Shown here piece after piece: positions 46,930-54,235 of a stretch of DNA of 64,000 bases. The number at the start of each line of letters is the position of its first letter. Positions within the stretch are counted from its first letter, which is position 1. The stretch covers positions 2,812,905 through 2,876,904 of the forward strand of contig NZ_CP047946.1 in the NCBI RefSeq assembly GCF_014279655.1, given 5' to 3'. This stretch comes from Synechococcus sp. ROS8604. GTDB taxonomy: Bacteria; Cyanobacteriota; Cyanobacteriia; PCC-6307; Cyanobiaceae. Below the pieces are notes generated by a model, which made no database searches, was not told the DNA's origin, and was given only the letters and a program-made list of their open reading frames with translations. Position numbers and translations under genes: made by a program.

Positions 46930-46982
46930 GAGACATCCTCAAGACTGCACTGAACTATGATGATCGATTACGGAACTGGACA

Positions 46983-47246
46983 GTGTCGTCTGAGTTGAGC
47001 GCCCTCGACAACATCAATCCAGCTCTGACGCGTTATGGACGCAAGGAACCTGCACCGGTGCTGCCCCTCCGCGAAGAGCCCGATTTACTCAGCTGGCTGG
47101 AAACCAGTGGCCGCCTTGTAGAAGACGAGGAGTCCAGCACAGCCGAAGTGAGCACCGTAGAAGAAGAAGAGCTCTCTGCTCTCATGGGCGAAAAAGAGGA
47201 TTACAACGCTGCCGATGAGCAAACAGAAGAGAATTGGGAAGATTGA
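46983..47246 (+). CDS. DUF3134 family protein
   Basis: An 87-residue acidic protein from GTG 46983. NPALTRYGRKEPAPVLPLRE and the LLSWLETSGRL segment match the short cyanobacterial DUF3134 family as I recall it; the C-terminal third is rich in Glu and Asp and likely disordered. The function is unknown. The frame is open much further upstream but over argG and the small membrane gene, so that part is rejected. mraY follows after 26 bases. Confidence 0.75.
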   Translation: MSSELSALDNINPALTRYGRKEPAPVLPLREEPDLLSWLETSGRLVEDEESSTAEVSTVEEEELSALMGEKEDYNAADEQTEENWED

Positions 47247-47272
47247 TTTAAGGTCCCTGCCCTAAGCCGTTA

Positions 47273-48382
47273 ATGGAACGGGACGTGAACGACGCACAAG
47301 AGACTCCTCCACCCCTCAAGGGGAAAGTCTCTGCGGCTGTGCTTGCCGTTGTTGTGGTTGCAGCAGCGTTCGCATCAGACCGCTGGATCCCCAACAGCCT
47401 GCTGAGCCTCCCTTTGCTGATAGCGACCTTGATCGCTGCAATCGTGACCTGGTGGGGGGTACCCAAGCTCCGTGACTTAAAACTTGGGCAAGTGATCCGA
47501 GAAGAGGGGCCTCAGGCCCATCTCAACAAATCAGGCACCCCCACCATGGGTGGACTGCTGGTGGTGCCGGTCGGCGTGATCGTGGGCGGCCTGATCAGTT
47601 GGAGCGGTCGACCGGCTGAACAACTCTTAGCCGTGGCCTTCATCACACTCGCCTACATGGTGGTGGGAGGAATTGACGATTGGCGCAGTCTCACCAAACA
47701 CACGAACACGGGTTTAACGCCACGCGGAAAATTATGTCTTCAGGCCCTAGCCGCCGTGATCTTTCTGATCTGGGCAGGAATGCGCGGTTGGATCGGTGGT
47801 GATGTGGCCTTGCCGTTTGACATCACCCTTCCCTTGGGCTGGCTGATTTGGCCGCTTGCGGTTTTTGTGTTTTTAGCTGAAAGCAACGCCACCAACCTCA
47901 CCGATGGCTTGGATGGTCTTGCCGCCGGTTGCGGGGCCCTGGTGTTCACCGGCATGGCACTCCAGCTCACGTTGCGCGGAAACAGCGGAGATCCAAGCCT
48001 TGCTGGGTTCTGCATGGCCATGGCGGGCTGCTGGATTGGTTTCCTTGTGCACAATCGCAATCCAGCCAAAGTGTTTATGGGCGACACCGGCTCTCTAGCC
48101 ATGGGCGGCGCTCTCACGGCTGTGGCCCTACTAACAAACAGCCTTTGGCCCTTGCTGGTGATGGGTGGAGTGTTCCTAGCGGAATCCCTCTCCGTGATCA
48201 TTCAAGTGTGGGTTTTTAAAGCAACCAAAGGCGCTGATGGTGTGGGACGCCGGGTGTTCCGAATGTCGCCCTTGCACCATCACTTTGAATTAGGCGGCAC
48301 ACCAGAGCAGCTTGTCGTTCCCGGATTCTGGTTAGCAACAGCAGGACTTGTAGTGATCGGAGTGGCTCTTCGTCCTATTTAA
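47273..48382 (+). CDS. mraY: Phospho-N-acetylmuramoyl-pentapeptide transferase MraY
   Basis: Moves phospho-MurNAc-pentapeptide to undecaprenyl phosphate, forming lipid I at the cytoplasmic membrane. It has 369 residues with about ten helices. [12 protein letters not shown] near residue 90, DDWRSLT, the [13 protein letters not shown] catalytic loop near residue 204, [14 protein letters not shown] and [11 protein letters not shown] are all present. Here it stands apart from other mur genes. Confidence 0.96.
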   Translation: MERDVNDAQETPPPLKGKVSAAVLAVVVVAAAFASDRWIPNSLLSLPLLIATLIAAIVTWWGVPKLRDLKLGQVIREEGPQAHLNKSGTPTMGGLLVVPVGVIVGGLISWSGRPAEQLLAVAFITLAYMVVGGIDDWRSLTKHTNTGLTPRGKLCLQALAAVIFLIWAGMRGWIGGDVALPFDITLPLGWLIWPLAVFVFLAESNATNLTDGLDGLAAGCGALVFTGMALQLTLRGNSGDPSLAGFCMAMAGCWIGFLVHNRNPAKVFMGDTGSLAMGGALTAVALLTNSLWPLLVMGGVFLAESLSVIIQVWVFKATKGADGVGRRVFRMSPLHHHFELGGTPEQLVVPGFWLATAGLVVIGVALRPI

Positions 48383-48681
48383 GCAAGATAATAAATTTCA
48401 AAGGACATGAAAACCACACTGGAGTCAAAATATAAATCAATTAAAAAACGAAGACTTAACACCTCAACGCGCAATTATCAGTAAAAACAAAATAATTCAA
48501 TCCGATTTGCTCCAATATTTCCCCAATAAGCATATGCATCAAAACAATCGACCTGATTAAATCACTTAAGAATCTCAAATATTATTGAGAGACTTGTAAA
48601 GGGGATTAGCGAAGACTTTACTATTCCAGTCACACTCCAGATCACTAGCTAAACCCTCCTCACTGCAATATTTTCAAGAAA
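48383..48681. other. AT-rich intergenic region after mraY
   Basis: About 300 bases clearly richer in A and T than its surroundings. It contains a perfect inverted repeat TCTCAA-ATATTA-TTGAGA at 48573-48590 and a 25-codon frame at 48407-48484 (MKTTLESKYK, ending RNYQ) that I do not call a gene. It probably carries the promoter of the next small gene and possibly an RNA; nothing firmer can be said. Confidence 0.5.
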
Positions 48682-48945
48682 ATGTCTTATTTCACCTGGA
48701 AAGAAGCTGGCCTTACGAGCGACTGCGCCAGCCTTGAAGCGATGGCCTCCCGCTTTGAAGAAGCAGCCAGCCTGATGCGCCGGATGGCAAAAGAGGGCTT
48801 TGAGCTCCACTCACAAGGTCGTCAACAACGCATCACCCACAGCGATGCCGAAGTCTTTGCCTCTTGGGGCTTCGTGAATGAAGAGCCCGCCTTCCGCCAG
48901 CTCACCTTGATCAGCAATCCAGCCACCGAGCCGCCCTCCGCCTAA
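48682..48945 (+). CDS. Conserved small protein of unknown function
   Basis: An 87-residue soluble protein starting MSYFTWKEAG and containing LEAMASRFEEAASLMRRMAK, a probable helix, then QRITHSDAEVFASWGFVNEE. The text resembles small proteins common in marine picocyanobacteria, but I cannot name a family. It has a long AT-rich upstream region and ends at the stop of the small membrane gene on the other strand. Confidence 0.7.
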   Translation: MSYFTWKEAGLTSDCASLEAMASRFEEAASLMRRMAKEGFELHSQGRQQRITHSDAEVFASWGFVNEEPAFRQLTLISNPATEPPSA

Positions 48946-49107
48946 TCAACGACGGCGGAACCCGCCAATCACCCAAACCAAGACAAACAAAAACGAAGAG
49001 AGCCCGAGGTAGATCAAGGCCCACTTTTGAACGGTGGCAATCTCCCAGCCAAACAGCAGACCATTGGCCGCATCTCCAGCCGTTGTAAACGCGAGCGGCA
49101 AAGGCAT
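48946..49107 (-). CDS. Small single-span membrane protein, 53 residues
   Basis: The frame runs ATG 49107 to TGA 48946-48948. The product starts MPLPLAFTTAGDAANG, has a helix WALIYLGLSSFLFVLVWVIGG from residue 29, and ends FRRR, so the C-terminus should be cytoplasmic (positive-inside rule). The layout is like the short subunits of photosynthetic or NDH complexes, but I cannot match one. It is divergent from purT with a 45-base gap and is convergent with the 87-residue gene, their ends adjoining. Confidence 0.65.
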   Translation of the reverse strand: MPLPLAFTTAGDAANGLLFGWEIATVQKWALIYLGLSSFLFVLVWVIGGFRRR

Positions 49108-49152
49108 GAGGGCAAAGCGAGAAGATCAAGCCATGCTGCCTTGAAATTCACC

Positions 49153-50322
49153 ATGACGACCTTCCCTAAAACAGTGATGCTGCTCGGCAGCGGCGAACTG
49201 GGGAAAGAAGTGGCGATCGCCGCCCAGAGACTGGGTTGCCACGTGATCGCCTGCGACCGTTACGCCGGTGCACCAGCCATGCAGGTCGCTGATCAGGCCG
49301 AGGTGCTCACCATGACCGATCCAAACGCCCTGAAGGCTGTTGTAAACAAACATCAGCCGGATGTGCTGATCCCGGAAATCGAAGCGCTGGCCGTGGACGC
49401 CCTGCAAGATCTGGAAGACAACGGCATCTGCGTGATTCCCACCGCCAGGGCCACTGCGGTCACGATGAATCGCGACCGAATCAGAAATCTTGCTGCTGGT
49501 GAACTCGGGCTACGCACCGCACGCTTTGCCTATGCCTCCGATGCGCAGGAGCTCCACCGTGCCGCCGCACCGTTGGGTTGGCCTGTAGTCGTCAAACCAG
49601 TGATGAGTTCCTCAGGGAAAGGCCAAAGCGTGGTGCACTCCGCTGCTGAATTAGATCAGGCCTGGAACGTCGCCATGGCTGGAGCACGGGGCAGCTCGGC
49701 GCAGGTGATTGTGGAGGAATTTCTTGAGTTTGATCTTGAAATCACCCTGCTCACGATCCGTCAACGCGATGGAAGCACCCTGTTTTGCCCCCCGATTGGT
49801 CATCAACAAGCCAATGGCGACTACCAATGCAGTTGGCAGCCTGCTCCAATCTCGCCGAGCCAACTGAAGCAAGCCCAAACAATGGCCCGCACCGTCACAG
49901 ACAACCTTGGTGGCGCAGGTCTGTTTGGGGTGGAGTTTTTCTTATGCGGCGATGAGGTGGTGTTTTCCGAGCTCTCCCCAAGACCCCATGACACTGGTCT
50001 CGTGACTCTGATTAGCCAAAATTTCAGCGAATTCGACCTGCACCTCCGTGCCGTGTTGGGGCTTCCCATCCCCTCGATCACTGCTGCCGATGCTGCGGCC
50101 AGCCGGGTGATCCTGGCCGAGAGCCAGGGGAACGAGGTTGGATTCAGTGGCGTGGAACAAGCCCTCTCGGAGCCAGACACCAAGCTTCTGCTGTTTGGAA
50201 AACAAGAGGCCAGGCCAGGCCGTCGAATGGGCGTTGCCTTAGCCCGCGGCACCGATATCAACGAAGCCTTAGCCAAGGCAGACCGCTGTGCCGCGGCGGT
50301 CAAGATTCAGGTCAGTGACTGA
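49153..50322 (+). CDS. purT: Formate-dependent GAR transformylase PurT
   Basis: Uses formate and ATP to formylate glycinamide ribonucleotide in purine synthesis, an alternative to PurN. The ATG at 49153 gives 389 residues. KTVMLLGSGELGKEVAIAAQ, VVKPVMSSSGKGQSVV (ATP-grasp loop), VEEFLEFDLEITLLTIRQ and ELSPRPHDTGLVTLISQ are typical. The upstream open frame to 49027 lies over the opposite small gene and is rejected. PurU at 36 kb can supply formate. Confidence 0.95.
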   Translation: MTTFPKTVMLLGSGELGKEVAIAAQRLGCHVIACDRYAGAPAMQVADQAEVLTMTDPNALKAVVNKHQPDVLIPEIEALAVDALQDLEDNGICVIPTARATAVTMNRDRIRNLAAGELGLRTARFAYASDAQELHRAAAPLGWPVVVKPVMSSSGKGQSVVHSAAELDQAWNVAMAGARGSSAQVIVEEFLEFDLEITLLTIRQRDGSTLFCPPIGHQQANGDYQCSWQPAPISPSQLKQAQTMARTVTDNLGGAGLFGVEFFLCGDEVVFSELSPRPHDTGLVTLISQNFSEFDLHLRAVLGLPIPSITAADAAASRVILAESQGNEVGFSGVEQALSEPDTKLLLFGKQEARPGRRMGVALARGTDINEALAKADRCAAAVKIQVSD

Positions 50323-52457
50323 TCATGCCGGGCGCGTCCGCCCAAAAACCGATAGTGCTGGATGCCCTCCAGAACGCCAGGCAATTGGGAGCGACTCGCA
50401 AAGTACACACGCTGTTGCTGTCGAAAATCATCCAAACAAGGATCGTGATCACCCAAGACAACGGTGGCGGGTCGACCACAAACCAACTCGCCATCTCCCT
50501 GTTCACTGGCGACAACCAACATCTGTTCCAGGGAAAGCCCCCAGCGCAGAGCGAGAAAACGGATTGCTTCGCTGCGGGATGCTCGCAGGGGCAGCACATC
50601 TAGAAACCAATGGCAGCGAAGCTGGGGACGCGCGGCCTGGTGTCGCTGGCGCAGACGTTGCCGGATCAAGGGAAGGATCTCTTCTCCAGCATCGCGAATC
50701 GTGTAGCTCAGCTTGAACGAACCTTGCTGCTCAGGTCGCTGCAATTCGATGTGATCGGTGAGGTCTGCCAATGCACGTTCCACACCTGCACGATCCCAAT
50801 CCACGCCAATCTGAGCCGACCAAAACAAATCAGGCTCACTTTCCTGGCCGTAGTGAATCTCCGTACCAGCCCCGGTGATCCACACCTTCGGTTCCGGTAA
50901 CAACAACTCCGCAAAACGTTGTCTGGCAGCAGGCAACGAACGGCCTGACAGGATCCCTAGAGCACAGCGCTCGAGCTGCGCACGCAAAAGCTTGAGCGCA
51001 TCACCGTCGGGCTGTTCCAAACTGCTGTCGAGATCAAGCAACAGCAAGCGGTCGCCCAAGGGCTGGAAACCTCCAATGGAGGAGCTCTGGCTGGATGGAA
51101 GCGCAATCGGCTGGGTCACCGCCTTCAGACGCTCCTGCATCAAGGCTAAGTAAGAGCAAACGTGGGCATCCCAGCTGAAATGGCGACTCACCGCCTCCAC
51201 GCCGTTGTCACTCCAGCGGCTCCAGCGTTGGAGATCAGAACCCGCACACTCCAGTGCATCTTGAAGGGCCTCTCGATCCGTCACATCTGCAAGGAGGCCG
51301 TTGTCACAGCGCGCCAGGATGTCCCGTGGGCCTCCGTCATCGGTCGCCACCATCGGCAATCCGCAAGCGGCAGCTTCCAACAAGGTGAGTCCAAACGGCT
51401 CCGTCAACGCAGGATTCACAAAGAGGCCACGGCGCTCCGCAGCCCAGCGATAAATGGCAGGAATCTGATCGCGACGATGCTGCTTGGGGTAGGCAATACG
51501 GCCGTAAAGGTCGTAGCGATCAACAAGATCAAACACCTGCTGAAACACATCGCGCTGCTGCTTCTCCATCTGCCGGGGATCCTCCCTACAGCCCAGCACC
51601 AGCACCAAATTGTGGCGTTGCCGTAAGACAGCAGACCGGCCAAAAGCCTCAACCAGAGCGGGAATATTCTTGCGCCGAACAGCCCTAGAAATCGCCAACA
51701 GCGGTGGAAGCTCAGGCTGGCGCAAGAAAGGCGTTAAGAGTCCCTCAACGTCACTCACTTCTGCGTCCACCGAACCAGGGTGAAAGCGGCGTGCGTCCAC
51801 ACCGGGAGGAACCACCTGAGCCCGATCAGCACGAAATCCGCCGTAACGGGCATACTGCTGATCACATTCCTGGCGCGTGCTGGTGATCACCAGATCGGCA
51901 TGAGCCAGCGCCAACTCCTCCGCATCAATGCGACGGCTAATCGAATAGGTCTGCTCGAGCTGTTGATGATCCCCACCTCCAGCTAACAGACGACGCTGCT
52001 TCTCACGACCAAGGGAATGGCCTGTGAACACCAAGGGAATGCCAAGACGACGACTCAGCAGGGCCCCGACGTAACCAGCATCGGCGTAGTGCGCATGAAT
52101 CCAATCCGGTCGATGTTCAGGCTTCTGAAGATGCACCACAAGCTGATCAGCGAGATCTTCGAGATAGGGCCAAAGCAATTCCTTGCGGAGGTAACGCTTG
52201 GGACCGAAGGCAAAACGCTGGATGCCGGCACCGGCAGCAATCGCTTCAATGGGCTGGGCGTAATCAGCTGAAACCCGCCGGTCTTGAATCAGGCGAGTCA
52301 CCACGTCAACGCGATCCACTTCAGCCCGAGCTGCAAGGCTGCGCACCAGTTCGAGCACATAGAGGGTTTGACCTCCGGTATCGGCGTCCCGTCCCAGCTC
52401 CAAATCATGGGAGCGGAACAGTCCATGAAGATGGAGATGAAGAAGCCGAAAACCCAC
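50307..52457 (-). CDS. sps: Sucrose-phosphate synthase with C-terminal phosphatase-like domain
   Basis: Makes sucrose 6-phosphate from a nucleotide glucose and fructose 6-phosphate; sucrose is a compatible solute and reserve in cyanobacteria. GTG 52457 (six bases after GAGGG) gives 716 residues; TTG 52463 is an alternative. RLLHLHLHGLFRSHDLELGR and DADTGGQTLYVLELVRSLA open the GT4 domain; PALTEPFGLTLLEAAACGLP is the nucleotide site. The HAD-like domain begins with DLDSS at residue 475, where phosphatases have DxDxT, and its last acidic motif is also altered (GDHDPCLDDF), so phosphatase activity may be lost. Confidence 0.92.
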   Translation of the reverse strand: MGFRLLHLHLHGLFRSHDLELGRDADTGGQTLYVLELVRSLAARAEVDRVDVVTRLIQDRRVSADYAQPIEAIAAGAGIQRFAFGPKRYLRKELLWPYLEDLADQLVVHLQKPEHRPDWIHAHYADAGYVGALLSRRLGIPLVFTGHSLGREKQRRLLAGGGDHQQLEQTYSISRRIDAEELALAHADLVITSTRQECDQQYARYGGFRADRAQVVPPGVDARRFHPGSVDAEVSDVEGLLTPFLRQPELPPLLAISRAVRRKNIPALVEAFGRSAVLRQRHNLVLVLGCREDPRQMEKQQRDVFQQVFDLVDRYDLYGRIAYPKQHRRDQIPAIYRWAAERRGLFVNPALTEPFGLTLLEAAACGLPMVATDDGGPRDILARCDNGLLADVTDREALQDALECAGSDLQRWSRWSDNGVEAVSRHFSWDAHVCSYLALMQERLKAVTQPIALPSSQSSSIGGFQPLGDRLLLLDLDSSLEQPDGDALKLLRAQLERCALGILSGRSLPAARQRFAELLLPEPKVWITGAGTEIHYGQESEPDLFWSAQIGVDWDRAGVERALADLTDHIELQRPEQQGSFKLSYTIRDAGEEILPLIRQRLRQRHQAARPQLRCHWFLDVLPLRASRSEAIRFLALRWGLSLEQMLVVASEQGDGELVCGRPATVVLGDHDPCLDDFRQQQRVYFASRSQLPGVLEGIQHYRFLGGRARHDQSLT

Positions 52458-52720
52458 AATCAACCCTCAACGGAACAAGACATCAGATGCATGTCTTGAT
52501 TAAGGATTAAGGCGTTCAAACACGTTCAAAACTGAAGAGATCCTTAGAAATCAGCAGCTAGAACCATTTACTTCGGTTAAAAGCCTGGCTGAGTCAGGAT
52601 CTTTGGCTGTTAACGCAGCAACAAGAAAATGCAAACTGATGATGAAATGCAACGCAGCATCGTGGAGATCGATCAGCTTGTTCTGATCATTTGAAGACAA
52701 CGCTTTAAGAAAAGGGGTTT
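52458..52720. other. Intergenic region upstream of sps
   Basis: About 260 bases with no convincing gene. It lies between the end of the alpha/beta hydrolase gene and the start of sps, both on the minus strand, so it should contain the sps promoter. Small inverted repeats such as CCTG-N7-CAGG near 52590 are noted but not called. Confidence 0.4.
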
Positions 52721-54235
52721 TTAGAGCTGTCCAGTGACATCCACCAAGGGGATGGACGCATGGCCCCAACCACCGCCACTAAAAGTATGGGAGGAGGGAA
52801 CAGCCAGCTGTTCGTTAAGCCAAGCCAAGATCAGCGGCCCAAGAATCGGGGCTTCCTTCTGATCCACAGGCGCCCAAAGATTGAAATGGGTGCCACCTGA
52901 GGCGAGCACAAGGCGATGCCCATTGGCCAGTGGGTTCCCTCCCTTCAATGGCTCCACAGCCTCAGGATCGGCAGGCACCACCCAATCTTTTGTGCCACTC
53001 ACCAACAACACCTTGGCCTGAAGGGAGGGGCCGCTCTCCTCATCAAAAAGAAGCCTCATGGGTGGACTGACCGCGACGGCTGCCTTGACCCGAGGGTCAG
53101 CCAATGATCCCTGATCAGCTCCCGACAACCAGCTGCATTGCAACACCCAACTGAGATTTCGAGCTGGATCACGAAGATCCTGACACCGCGTTTTCAGCTT
53201 CCGACTTGTGGTTTGTAAACCACTCAATTGCATCGCTGCCGTGGCACCCCATGAATGACCGACAACCGCTACGTCATCAATAGAGATCTGTTCTCCCACC
53301 AACAGAGTTCCAGCCTCCACTCCATCCAATAGAGCTGAGACATCAAGAGGGCGGAACCGTAACTCCTCAGGATTTGATGGTGCTGCAGCACCACTGAGGA
53401 GATGTTTTTGCTGATCAGCGTCACTACCAGGATGACTCGGCAATAAAACGGTGTATCCATTGGCAGCCAACAAGCGGCCCCAACCTTCAAAACTTTCTGG
53501 CTCATCCCACAAGCCATGGGAAATGACCACAAGCTTCCCGTTCGAGGTTCCCTCTGGCGTCAAAACAGTGATGTCAAGAGCTTCAGAGCGATGGGCCACA
53601 GGAAAGCGAATCTCTGCCCGTGTCCAACCCTCAGCCCCTGATTCAGCCAACGACTTTGGCGCTGGGGTCATCGCTGTTCCTTTCTGAACCAGTGCGCGGG
53701 CATCATCCTGATTGTCCCGTAAGCGTTTGGCGTTAAAAGCCAAGGCCTGAAAGTCGATGGATAACGACTCACCCGGGACGCGACGAAGCAAGCCCAACAA
53801 ATTGGGCTCTCCATCGCGATAGGCGGCTTGCAGAGCATCCGACAACACTTGTCCGCTGGTATCCGCCGGCAAACCCTCCACCTTCACCAACTGGGAGGCC
53901 GCCAATAAAGCTTGCTCAAGCAGTGGATGGCCCACCGATTGTTCCAACACACTTGATGTCCGCTGGGGAAGAGGTGCGGTAAGGAACTGTCCAAGCAATC
54001 GGGACACAGAACCATCGCCAGCTTGATCTAATTCCTGCAGATCAGGGTTGGCCTCAATCAACTCCGCCGTTGTGCGTGCCCCCTTCAAATTCAAAGAGAC
54101 ATTCACATCCAAAAGTGGCAAATCAATCGTGAGTCGTTCGACTGCTGAAACGGACCCAGCAAATGAAACACTCAGTACGGACGCCAACGCAGCAGAACGA
54201 ACACCATCACTCCAGCTACCAAAGAAAAAAGTCAT
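52721..54235 (-). CDS. Secreted alpha/beta hydrolase with N-terminal DUF1400 domain
   Basis: A 504-residue protein with a signal peptide (cleavage near SAVE, about residue 31), a DUF1400-like helical domain (about residues 32-165) and an alpha/beta hydrolase domain. GHSWGATAA is the nucleophile elbow with Ser, VVISHGLWDEPESF the oxyanion region, and GGTHFNLWAP holds the likely catalytic His. It may be an esterase or lipase-like enzyme in the periplasm; the substrate is unknown. It overlaps the end of uvrA by 4 bases. The same DUF1400 domain appears alone at 60.9 kb. Confidence 0.85.
   Translation of the reverse strand: MTFFFGSWSDGVRSAALASVLSVSFAGSVSAVERLTIDLPLLDVNVSLNLKGARTTAELIEANPDLQELDQAGDGSVSRLLGQFLTAPLPQRTSSVLEQSVGHPLLEQALLAASQLVKVEGLPADTSGQVLSDALQAAYRDGEPNLLGLLRRVPGESLSIDFQALAFNAKRLRDNQDDARALVQKGTAMTPAPKSLAESGAEGWTRAEIRFPVAHRSEALDITVLTPEGTSNGKLVVISHGLWDEPESFEGWGRLLAANGYTVLLPSHPGSDADQQKHLLSGAAAPSNPEELRFRPLDVSALLDGVEAGTLLVGEQISIDDVAVVGHSWGATAAMQLSGLQTTSRKLKTRCQDLRDPARNLSWVLQCSWLSGADQGSLADPRVKAAVAVSPPMRLLFDEESGPSLQAKVLLVSGTKDWVVPADPEAVEPLKGGNPLANGHRLVLASGGTHFNLWAPVDQKEAPILGPLILAWLNEQLAVPSSHTFSGGGWGHASIPLVDVTGQL

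Noticed and set aside
46659..46982. N-terminal extension of the DUF3134 gene
   Set aside because: It would run over argG and the small membrane gene and is low-complexity Pro/Lys/Ala text unlike the family.
48407..48484. 25-codon frame after mraY
   Set aside because: AT-rich sequence gives Lys/Asn/Thr codons by chance and AAGGA is too close to the ATG; noted only as part of the gap.
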